NCBI GenBank assembly: GCA_031280115.1
Contig: JAITHF010000105.1
Coordinates: 1 to 5,517, forward strand
DNA from: Spirochaetaceae bacterium
Lineage (GTDB): Bacteria; Spirochaetota; Spirochaetia; Treponematales; Breznakiellaceae
DNA length: 5,517 nucleotides
Direction: 5' to 3'
A program made the position numbers and the translations under genes. Below are positions 1-5,517 of this stretch, one piece after another (position 1 is the stretch's first letter; every line of letters begins with the position of its first letter). The notes under the pieces were generated by a model, which did not search any database, was not told where the DNA came from, and worked only from the letters and a program-made list of their open reading frames with translations.

Positions 1-45
1 TTCTAGCTGCCCCATGCGGCGCGGACAGGGCCATTCAACTTTTTA

Positions 46-75
46 AATATATCACAAAGCAGGCAAAGCGGTCAA
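46..75 (-). promoter_or_regulatory. Leftward sigma70-like promoter leading off the left edge
   Basis: On the minus strand a -35 box TTGACC (70-75) is followed after 18 bases by a -10 box TATATT (46-51); each matches consensus at five of six positions. Transcription would start near base 39 and run left out of the window. The transcript's first bases contain no ribosome binding site, and a start codon at 34-32 would sit only a few bases from the transcript start. The product is therefore either a leaderless reading frame or a structured RNA, and its identity cannot be read here. The promoter lies downstream of the nfu-like gene and its terminator, so it looks like an independent unit. Confidence 0.5.
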
Positions 76-152
76 TGCTGTTAGTACAGAACTTTTTGGC
101 TGCGCCTTTATATCCCCATGCCTCAAGGCAAGGGAGTTTTACGGCGGACCGG

Positions 153-181
153 AAAAGCCGCCGGCTGATGCCGGACGGCTT
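153..181 (-). terminator. Rho-independent terminator of the Nfu-type gene
   Basis: Read on the minus strand, about 15 bases past the stop codon, AAGCCG-T-CCGGC pairs with GCCGGCGGCTT around an ATCA loop. This gives eleven base pairs with a single bulged T, and the stem runs straight into TTTT. The GC-rich stem and its position just after the gene support an intrinsic terminator. The U tract is short, so efficiency may be moderate. Confidence 0.65.
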
Positions 182-196
182 GCGGAGGCGGGCTTA

Positions 197-421
197 TTAG
201 ACACCGACCACCGAGGTAACTTCCGGCACCTTCGCCTTTAAAGTGCTCTCAACCCCCATTTTGAGGGTCATCTGTTTCATCGGGCAACTTCCACAGGCGC
301 CGGTCAGTTTCAGTGAAACGACGCCGTTCTCATCAACAGAAATAAACTCCACATCCCCGCCATCAGCTTGGAGGGAAGGACGAATCCCGTTAAGGGCTTG
401 CTTTATTTTCTCTTCGAGCAT
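197..421 (-). CDS. NifU C-terminal-domain (Nfu-type) iron-sulfur scaffold/carrier protein
   Basis: A 74-residue protein made up of a single Nfu domain, the C-terminal domain of NifU. Members bind a [4Fe-4S] cluster between subunits of a dimer and pass it to apo-proteins in the cytoplasm. The family signature is intact: LQADGGDVEF at residues 17-26, then GACGSCP at 41-47 with the cluster ligands C43 and C46, followed by a TLKMGVE helix and a PEV...V end. One-domain proteins of about this length are common, so it is not truncated; the N-terminal IscU-like and ferredoxin parts of full NifU are absent. The ATG start is supported by AGGAG (428-432) six bases upstream. It is a single-gene unit with its own promoter and a terminator close behind. 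The family is certain; the cellular target is unknown. No nitrogenase gene is in view, so a nitrogen-fixation role cannot be claimed. Confidence 0.95.
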   Translation of the reverse strand: MLEEKIKQALNGIRPSLQADGGDVEFISVDENGVVSLKLTGACGSCPMKQMTLKMGVESTLKAKVPEVTSVVGV

Positions 422-438
422 AAATATCTCCTGCTCTT

Positions 439-467
439 AGTATACTCATATAGTAAAATAATGGCAA
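439..467 (-). promoter_or_regulatory. Promoter of the Nfu-type gene
   Basis: On the minus strand, TTGCCA (462-467) and TATACT (439-444) are separated by exactly 17 bases; each is a five-of-six match to the sigma70 consensus. Initiation would fall near base 432. That leaves a leader of about 11 bases which is little more than the AGGAG ribosome site (428-432). The short leader leaves no room for an RNA switch or attenuator. Confidence 0.7.
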
Positions 468-496
468 TCGCCGCGCCTCCGGCGCTTCATAAAAAA

Positions 497-524
497 TTGA
501 CAGCCGGCGCCGATATTTTATACT
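497..524 (+). promoter_or_regulatory. Rightward promoter P1 upstream of the pilZ-like gene
   Basis: A perfect -35 box TTGACA (497-502) and -10 box TATACT (519-524) are 16 bases apart. The -35 lies 30 bases from the -35 of the divergent nfu promoter, so one regulator bound between them could touch both. Initiation near 531 would give a leader of about 314 bases before the pilZ-like start codon. Confidence 0.65.
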
Positions 525-574
525 TTAATAGATAAAGCGATTAAGGCTTTCTTTAAAGTTTTCTAAAAAACTGC

Positions 575-603
575 TTGACGGGGTAGAAACGGATAGGTAT
601 TAT
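575..603 (+). promoter_or_regulatory. Rightward promoter P2, in tandem with P1
   Basis: TTGACG (575-580) and TATTAT (598-603) are 17 bases apart, each five of six to the sigma70 consensus. Initiation would be near 610, leaving a leader of about 235 bases to the pilZ-like gene. An AT-rich dyad, AGTTTTCTAAAAAACT (557-572), ends two bases before this -35. It could be an operator or an upstream activating element, or chance. Confidence 0.6.
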
Positions 604-638
604 GACTGATGTTATTTTCTACAGGGGGGATATGCGGG

Positions 639-791
639 ATGCGCTATTTCCGGCGCCGGGAACGGGGTGTTACAGTCGGCTCCGAGATGCCGCGCCGGAA
701 GGCAAAAACGCGGGAAACCGTCAAACCAGCAGAGGGGTGTAAAATGTCGGCAAAGAAAGCCGCGTTTTTGATCAAGGATGGCTCTTTCTGA
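639..791 (+). CDS. Possible small basic leader protein, 50 residues, unrecognised
   Basis: An open frame lies between the tandem promoters and the pilZ-like gene. From the ATG at 639 it encodes 50 residues with 15 Lys/Arg against 5 Asp/Glu, including an RRRER run near the N terminus; no domain is recognised. A purine run AGGGGGGA (623-630) sits eight bases before this ATG. The in-frame ATG at 609 would add ten residues, but it lies at or before the predicted P2 start and has no ribosome site. A third in-frame ATG at 744, preceded by AGAGGGG six bases upstream, would give only 15 residues. It stops 53 bases before the pilZ-like ATG. It could equally be non-coding leader RNA; coding status is unproven. 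Confidence 0.3.
   Translation: MRYFRRRERGVTVGSEMPRRKAKTRETVKPAEGCKMSAKKAAFLIKDGSF
648..700 (+). repeat. Inverted repeat in the leader of the pilZ-like gene
   Basis: TTCCGGCGC (648-656) and GCGCCGGAA (692-700) are perfect reverse complements and would form a nine base-pair GC-rich stem closing a 35-base loop in the leader RNA. The left arm overlaps a ten-base palindrome CCGGCGCCGG (650-659), which offers a competing local fold. No U tract follows, so it is not an intrinsic terminator. It overlaps the possible small ORF. Confidence 0.4.
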
Positions 792-844
792 ATCAGATTA
801 TATTGTTCTGCTTAATATAACGCATAACGCAAGGAGTAAACGCT

Positions 845-1198
845 ATGGAAAACAACAGAGTTTCCACGCAGAAGACAAAGAGGAAACCCCGCTACCACAG
901 TAAGGCGCGGGCTTATATTATTGGCATTTTAGAGGACGCGGCTCTCAAAGATATCAGTATCACTGGCTGCTGTATCGTGTGCGAAAAACCGGTCAAAATG
1001 AAACTAAGAGAGATGTATGTGCTGCACGTGCTTCCAGAGGACAAGACCAAATTGGAACGCTTTGAGCTCTTAGTGCAGTGCCGGTGGATTCATCTTCAGG
1101 GGAATGCCGTCGAAGTCGGGTTCTGGATCATATCTTCCCCCATGTCGTTCTCCAAATACAAACACCTGTGCCAAAGCAAAGGCACTGGCGCGCCCTAG
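845..1198 (+). CDS. PilZ-domain protein (probable c-di-GMP-binding)
   Basis: A 117-residue cytoplasmic protein with no signal peptide or membrane segment. PilZ domains bind cyclic di-GMP and, in other bacteria, adjust motility, adhesion or exopolysaccharide. The second PilZ motif is clear: D36-I-S38-I-T-G41 (DxSxxG), followed by beta-strand-like segments to a conserved-looking VEVGFWI near residues 89-95. The first motif, normally RxxxR, is imperfect: the basic N-terminal stretch offers R16-x3-K20 or R13-x2-R16, with R22 nearby, so binding may be altered. The domain fills almost the whole protein, so it is a single-domain adaptor. The ATG has AAGGAG (831-836) eight bases upstream. It is transcribed away from nfu from the tandem promoters and converges on ftsK with a four-base overlap. 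Partner and output cannot be told from here; a PilZ-like fold without c-di-GMP binding is the alternative. Confidence 0.75.
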   Translation: MENNRVSTQKTKRKPRYHSKARAYIIGILEDAALKDISITGCCIVCEKPVKMKLREMYVLHVLPEDKTKLERFELLVQCRWIHLQGNAVEVGFWIISSPMSFSKYKHLCQSKGTGAP

Positions 1199-3435
1199 GT
1201 TACCGGACTTATAAGCCCTCGGCGCTCCATAGTTTCCACCAGCCGGAGCGCCCGGTTTAAGCCTATTTTAAGCCGGCGCTGGATGGAGCCGGCGCTGACT
1301 TTGCCTTCCTGCATGACAATTTCCACGGCCCGCTCATAGAGCGGGTCGTCTGTTTCAGCCGGTGTCGGCGAAGCCGGCTCCTCGTCCATAAAAAGCTCCT
1401 CGTCAATATAATCTGTTTCCCCCAAGGTTTTCATGTATTCTACCACCCGCTCAATCTCTTCATCGGAAACAAAGGCGCCCTGTATACGCGCCGGCGCCGG
1501 CTCTCCGGCGTCGGCGTAGAGCATATCCCCTTTACCAAGCAATTTTTCTGCGCCGGCAGTATCCATAAGGGTCCGGCTTTCCAGTTTGCTTGAAACCATG
1601 AACGCGATGCGGCTGGGAATACTGACCTTGATAAGGCTGGTTATGACATCCATCGACGAGTGCTGCGTGGTCAGCACCAGATGTATACCCACGGTCCGGC
1701 TTACGGCCGCGAGGCGGGCGAGGCTGGTTTCAAAAGCCTTTCCCGCAAGGAGGCCGGAAAATTCGTTGACCACCACCACGATATAAGGCAAATGATCCAC
1801 CCCGATACCCCGCTCCTTGATGCGTTTGTTGTAGCTCCGTATGTTTCGCACTTCAAGGGAATCAAGGCAGGCATACCGCCGCTCCGTTTCAAATACGCAA
1901 TACTGAAGGGCTTGAAATGCCCGTTTAGGCTCGGTTATGACCGGCGTCAGCAAATGGGGAATATCGTTGTAGCGCCTCAGCTCTCCGATTTTGTGGTCTA
2001 TCATAATAAAGCGGCATTCCGCCGGGGACCTCTGATACAGAATAGAGAGGATAAGGCCGTTAAGACAGATTGATTTGCCGGAGCCCGGGGCGCCGGCGAT
2101 AAGGAGGTGGGACATTTCCGCCAAGTCTTTAACCCGGGCCGAGCCGGTAATATCCTTGCCCAATATTACGGGAATCTCCGGCTTTCTTCCTGACGTGCCC
2201 TTTAATTCCGCCTCGATAATCTCGGTAAAGGACACGATGGTTCTTTTGGCGTTGGGAACTTCAATGCCGACCGCGTGTTTTCCCGGAAGCGGGGCGATAA
2301 CCCGCATGGAAGCGGCAGCCAGCCTCAGGGCGATGTTGTCCTGTATGTTGACTATCTTGGAGAGTTTTACGTCAGGGGCGGCCTGAATCTCAAACAGGGT
2401 AATAGCAGGCCCCTTGCGGATGCCCATAACCTCTGCCGGGATGTTAAACTCCCGCAAGGTTTCCCGCAGTATCAGCGCGGCGTCTTTGGTGGCCTGATCG
2501 ATAATCCAGTATTGATGCTCCGAATACTGGTTAAGAATTCCCTCTATGGGTATCCGGTAGGCCCGCCAAAAAGAAGGGGGCGGCTCACCGGCGCTGCCTT
2601 GAGGAGCCTCCCCTTCCACCACAAGATCCAACTCTTCCTCATATTCATAAGCCGGTTTTTTCTGATCCGGCGGCTCTCCGCCGCGCTCCGGTGTAACGGC
2701 GCCGGTTGCCGAGAGGCATTCAAGCTCCCGAAGAACCGTGGCGGTGGCCAACGGTTTTAAATCGGGAAGCCGGATGCTGGCTATATCGATCTCCTCGCCC
2801 CCTTCGGCGCGGATGTCTCTCAAAGGAGGCGGCGCTGAAGATGCCCGGCGGCTTTCCGGGGTTCTGAAAGATGGCCAAAGTCGTTCTCCAATGGTCCCAT
2901 CCGGCGGGGGCGCGTTTTCTTGGGCGCCGGTCCTGTTTGGGGCTTCCACGAGCGCGGCAGCAGCAGGCGCCCGAGGGAAAAACAGGGCGGTAAAGGCGGT
3001 GATAAGAAGCCCTTCGATAATTGTGAGGAGGATCACAAAGAAATTGAACCCCCCTTTGCCGACCCAATGAAAGAAGTCAAACCGCTGGGACCAGTAATCG
3101 AAATCCCGCATAAAAACAAAGCCTATGGCTAGCGTTAGGAAGGGAATAAGGGAACAGCTCATAACAAAAATACGATCCGGCCTGTATGAAGGGCTGACCA
3201 ATAAGAACGCGGCATAGAAAAGGTACGCGGGAACGCCAAACGAGAGGGCTCCCAGGGAATCGATAAAGAAAGAACCTAGTTCAAAGAGGATGCCGGATCC
3301 GTTAAAGAGCGCGCCGGCTATAGAAACACTTAGAATAATAGAGAGAAGCCCCAATAACACGGCCCCCGCGATTTCCATCGCGCGGAATCTGGTTATCAGG
3401 CGAGATCCTATATCTTTCAACAACACTTGATACAA
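1195..3435 (-). CDS. ftsK: FtsK/SpoIIIE-family DNA translocase with substituted ATPase motifs
   Basis: A 746-residue membrane-anchored DNA pump, near the length of SpoIIIE and much shorter than E. coli FtsK. The family moves chromosome ends through the division septum and aids dimer resolution. Four membrane helices lie at about residues 22-44, 60-80, 88-109 and 130-153. A Pro/Ala/Glu-rich linker runs to about 288, then the alpha domain to about 410 and the RecA-like beta domain from about 420. The Walker A motif is intact (G448-APGSG-K454-S455). A winged-helix gamma domain (about 696-744, with SIQRRLKIGLNRALRL) would read DNA polarity. Odd points: Walker B reads VVVV-N557-E558 where the family has Asp-Glu, the TQRP motif is TQHS (590-593), and IDPK is IDHK (479-482). 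It may hydrolyse ATP poorly or be a paralogue. The assumed start is TTG with a very close ribosome site; GTG at 3426 is the alternative. It ends tail-to-tail with the pilZ-like gene. Confidence 0.93.
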   Translation of the reverse strand: MYQVLLKDIGSRLITRFRAMEIAGAVLLGLLSIILSVSIAGALFNGSGILFELGSFFIDSLGALSFGVPAYLFYAAFLLVSPSYRPDRIFVMSCSLIPFLTLAIGFVFMRDFDYWSQRFDFFHWVGKGGFNFFVILLTIIEGLLITAFTALFFPRAPAAAALVEAPNRTGAQENAPPPDGTIGERLWPSFRTPESRRASSAPPPLRDIRAEGGEEIDIASIRLPDLKPLATATVLRELECLSATGAVTPERGGEPPDQKKPAYEYEEELDLVVEGEAPQGSAGEPPPSFWRAYRIPIEGILNQYSEHQYWIIDQATKDAALILRETLREFNIPAEVMGIRKGPAITLFEIQAAPDVKLSKIVNIQDNIALRLAAASMRVIAPLPGKHAVGIEVPNAKRTIVSFTEIIEAELKGTSGRKPEIPVILGKDITGSARVKDLAEMSHLLIAGAPGSGKSICLNGLILSILYQRSPAECRFIMIDHKIGELRRYNDIPHLLTPVITEPKRAFQALQYCVFETERRYACLDSLEVRNIRSYNKRIKERGIGVDHLPYIVVVVNEFSGLLAGKAFETSLARLAAVSRTVGIHLVLTTQHSSMDVITSLIKVSIPSRIAFMVSSKLESRTLMDTAGAEKLLGKGDMLYADAGEPAPARIQGAFVSDEEIERVVEYMKTLGETDYIDEELFMDEEPASPTPAETDDPLYERAVEIVMQEGKVSAGSIQRRLKIGLNRALRLVETMERRGLISPVT

Positions 3436-3438
3436 AAT

Positions 3439-3444
3439 CCTCCT
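3439..3444 (-). promoter_or_regulatory. Ribosome binding site of ftsK, tight spacing
   Basis: A perfect AGGAGG on the minus strand lies only three bases before the TTG at 3435 and twelve bases before an in-frame GTG at 3426. Neither spacing is ideal, so the start is uncertain between these codons. The choice changes only the first three residues. No ATG lies in frame nearby. Confidence 0.6.
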
Positions 3445-3570
3445 ACAAGCTTTTGAAGGATCCTGTATCCCCCAAAAATGAGCTGCTCCCCTCCGTTTAC
3501 ATGATTCAGACAGAAAACTAGAAAAACAAAGGCACGTGACCTGCGCGTTCTTTTAGCATAGCCTCTATAT

Positions 3571-3599
3571 ACTTTAGACAGGATTTCTGCTTATGACAA
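3571..3599 (-). promoter_or_regulatory. Probable promoter of ftsK in the TRAP-ftsK gap
   Basis: On the minus strand, TTGTCA (3594-3599, five of six) is 17 bases from TAAAGT (3571-3576, four of six). Initiation near 3564 would give a leader of about 130 bases. The gap between the TRAP stop and the ftsK start is 198 bases, long enough for a separate promoter. I saw no convincing terminator after the TRAP gene, so read-through from it remains possible. Confidence 0.4.
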
Positions 3600-3633
3600 G
3601 GGGGCAATACCGCGCCTGCCGGTTGCAGACTGT

Positions 3634-5517
3634 CTATGCCGCGATCCGGTTCCGCCGATGCGATATAATCTGAAGCAGCACCACCAGGGCGATAAGGCCG
3701 AAGCCCGCAAGGTCTGTTCTCAGACCCGGATGAATGAGGAACAGCCCGCCGGCAATAGCAGGAAGGCGCTCAAAAACCGGCAAGCGTTTGAGCATATACC
3801 CTTCAATGCCTATGGCAAGCCCAAACATCCCGATACAAGAGGTAATGATAATCTGGATTACCTGTAACGGTGTGGTTTCGATAAAAAGCATGGACGGGTT
3901 GTACACAAAGATATAGGGGATAATAAACGCGGTGATCGCAAGGCGTGTAGCGTTCACGCCGGTCTTGATAGGATTTGACTTAGCAATGGCCGATCCCGCG
4001 TAGGCGGCCAGCGCCACAGGCGGAGTAATGTCCGCCACAATTCCAAAGTAGAAAACAAACATATGCGCCGCCAGAATCGGAACCCCCATGCGGACCACAA
4101 TCGGCGCGGTAATGGTGGCCATGATCACGTAGTTTGCTGTGGTGGGTATGCCCATGCCTAAAATGAGGCAGGCGATCATGGTGAGAAACAGGGCGAGGAA
4201 GAGGCTGCTGCTTGCCACAGAAAGGAGCATGGAGATAAGAATCTGCCCAAGGCCCGTGAGGGACACAATTCCCACCACCACACCGGCCACGGCGCAGGCC
4301 ATAGCGACCCCGATGGTATTCCGGGCGCCGCTTGCCAGCGCGTCGATAAAGGTCGCGGGGCTAAAGCGCGTCTCTTTCCGAAACATACTTACCACGATGG
4401 CGGTTAAAATAGCGAAGCACGCCGAGTACGCCGGGGTCCGCCCTAAGGTCATAGATCCCACCAGCACCGCAATCGGCAGGAAAAGGTAGCCCTTGGCTTT
4501 GAAGAGCTTCCAAAAGTTCGGGATAGAATCCCGCGGAAGCCCCTCAAGCCCCAGCTTCTTCGCCTCAAAGTGAATCATGAGAAATATGCCGGTAAAATAG
4601 AGCGCCGCCGGCAGTATGGCTGAAACCGCGATAACCGGATAGGAAATACCGGTGAGCTCCGCCATGAGAAAGGCGGCGGCTCCCATAATGGGGGGCATGA
4701 TTTGGCCGCCTGTGGAGGCCGCAGCTTCCACTGCCGCGGCGAACTCCGGTTTATAGCCGGTCTTTTTCATAACCGGAATGGTAACGCTTCCAGATCCTAC
4801 CGTGTTTGCCACAGAACTTCCCGAATACATACCGCTCAGCGCGCTTGCAATGACCGCCACCTTTGCAGGACCGCCGGACGCGAAACCTGCCACTGCATTC
4901 GCCAAGTCTATAAAGAACGAGGCGATGCCGGATTTTTCCAAGAACGAGGCGAGAAATATGAACAGCACGATGAAGGTTGAACAGACTCCGATAGGGGTGC
5001 CGATAATGCCGTCTGTCGTATAGAATAATTGATGAATCACCCGCTTGAGGGAAAAGCCTGAGATAACCGCGTAGGTGATAAAGCCGCCTCCCACGACCAG
5101 AATGGGAATACCAACCACACGGCGGCACAGCTCGGCGAGAAGCGCAATACCCATAACCCCCATGGCAATATCCAAGGGTTTGAGGAGAATCGCCCGGGCC
5201 ACGATAGACTCGAAATTCACCGCGTAGTAGAAAAAGGCGGCGGCGCCGAGGATGCCTAAAAGGATGTCGTATACAGCTATATGGTTTTCCCGCTTGGTCA
5301 TGCTTTTGTGGACAGGGTAGAGGATATAGCCGATGAATACCAGTATCCCCAAAAAGACGCACCGGATAATTTGTTCGGGAAGTTTCGCGATAATCGTAAC
5401 CCAGAATACATAGGCGGTAAAAAGCAGGAGCAGGCCCTTTACGATATAGTTTTTGACGCCGGAAAAACGGCGCACATTGGACTCCCGGTCGAATTGGGCG
5501 ATAAGGTCAGCCGCTTC
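3634..5517 (-). CDS. TRAP transporter permease, fused small and large subunits (DctQM type), 5' end outside the window
   Basis: An inner-membrane, ion-gradient-driven uptake permease in which the 4-helix (DctQ) and 12-helix (DctM) subunits are one chain. Counted from the GTG at 5475 it has 613 residues. The frame stays open for 14 more codons to the edge, encoding EAADLIAQFDRESN; this resembles the soluble N terminus of fused TRAP permeases, so the true start lies to the right. The first signature (about 205-264) holds SGMYSGSSVANTVGSGSVTIP, then STGGQIMPPIMGAAAF. The second (about 430-485) holds LGMGIPTTANYVIMA and ADITPPVALAAYAGSA. Hydrophobic helices fill the rest, and the C terminus is a short basic tail. 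Fused permeases usually work with a TAXI-type periplasmic binding protein, expected upstream, to the right of the window. Substrate is unknown; dicarboxylates or amino acids are typical of the family. Confidence 0.93.
   Translation of the reverse strand, partial: EAADLIAQFDRESNVRRFSGVKNYIVKGLLLLFTAYVFWVTIIAKLPEQIIRCVFLGILVFIGYILYPVHKSMTKRENHIAVYDILLGILGAAAFFYYAVNFESIVARAILLKPLDIAMGVMGIALLAELCRRVVGIPILVVGGGFITYAVISGFSLKRVIHQLFYTTDGIIGTPIGVCSTFIVLFIFLASFLEKSGIASFFIDLANAVAGFASGGPAKVAVIASALSGMYSGSSVANTVGSGSVTIPVMKKTGYKPEFAAAVEAAASTGGQIMPPIMGAAAFLMAELTGISYPVIAVSAILPAALYFTGIFLMIHFEAKKLGLEGLPRDSIPNFWKLFKAKGYLFLPIAVLVGSMTLGRTPAYSACFAILTAIVVSMFRKETRFSPATFIDALASGARNTIGVAMACAVAGVVVGIVSLTGLGQILISMLLSVASSSLFLALFLTMIACLILGMGIPTTANYVIMATITAPIVVRMGVPILAAHMFVFYFGIVADITPPVALAAYAGSAIAKSNPIKTGVNATRLAITAFIIPYIFVYNPSMLFIETTPLQVIQIIITSCIGMFGLAIGIEGYMLKRLPVFERLPAIAGGLFLIHPGLRTDLAGFGLIALVVLLQIISHRRNRIAA

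Noticed and set aside
119..140. TGCCTCAAGGCA hairpin followed by AGGGAGTTTT
   Set aside because: The stem is only four or five base pairs and the T run is detached from it; too weak for a terminator.
3..200. Plus-strand frame open from the left edge to a TAG at 198-200, about 65 residues
   Set aside because: It runs across the leftward promoter and the nfu terminator, its residues match no family I know, and it overlaps the end of the well-supported nfu-like gene. Probably chance.
744..790. AGAAAGCC / GGCTCTTTCT pairing before the pilZ-like gene
   Set aside because: Pairing needs a two-base bulge and encloses a loop of about 18 bases, with no U tract after it; not a credible terminator.
2275..2760. 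161-residue plus-strand frame antisense to ftsK
   Set aside because: Antisense to the conserved alpha domain and linker of FtsK, with no recognisable domain and no convincing ribosome site.
3600..3633. Search for a terminator after the TRAP gene
   Set aside because: Only short GC-rich pairings such as CTGC-CGGTT-GCAG are present, with no T run on the minus strand.
4751..5362. 203-residue minus-strand frame within the TRAP gene
   Set aside because: Same strand but shifted frame inside a clear TRAP permease; it is rich in Arg, Pro, His and Gly, as expected of an out-of-frame shadow in GC-rich DNA.
1..5517. CRISPR arrays, tRNA/rRNA genes, IS ends or att-like direct repeats
   Set aside because: None were visible on either strand by reading; no regularly spaced repeats, cloverleaf sequence or transposase-like protein.

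Overview
This 5.5 kb bacterial window is moderately GC-rich and holds four recognisable protein genes. The gene content is a one-domain Nfu Fe-S protein, a PilZ protein, an FtsK/SpoIIIE-type translocase with a SpoIIIE-like length, and a fused TRAP permease. Together with AGGAG-type ribosome sites and strong sigma70-like promoters, this would fit a spirochaete such as a Treponema relative. That taxonomic call is an impression from gene style, not proof. No mobile element, CRISPR array, tRNA or rRNA was seen.

Layout, left to right. Bases 1-196 hold no supported gene. They contain a good leftward promoter whose product lies off the left edge, and the leftward terminator of the next gene. Bases 197-421 (minus) encode the Nfu-type protein, with a short leader and a near-consensus promoter. 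Bases 422-844 form a regulatory stretch: the nfu promoter fires left, and two tandem promoters fire right. The rightward pair produces a long leader that carries a possible small basic ORF and an inverted repeat ahead of the pilZ-like gene (845-1198, plus).

That gene converges on ftsK (1195-3435, minus), and the two stop codons share one CTAG. Upstream of ftsK is a 198 bp gap with a plausible promoter, then the TRAP DctQM fusion (3634 to the right edge, minus). The TRAP gene is cut at its 5' end by the window.

How the genes relate. The TRAP permease and ftsK lie in the same direction, and no clear terminator separates them, so read-through is possible. Nothing in their functions (solute import, chromosome translocation) ties them together. 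Nfu and PilZ are divergent neighbours. The most notable points are the substituted ATPase motifs of the FtsK protein (Walker B Asn instead of Asp, plus changed TQRP and IDPK motifs) and the unexplained long leader of the pilZ-like gene. I see no clear evidence of a new multi-gene system here; most of the window is ordinary chromosome.
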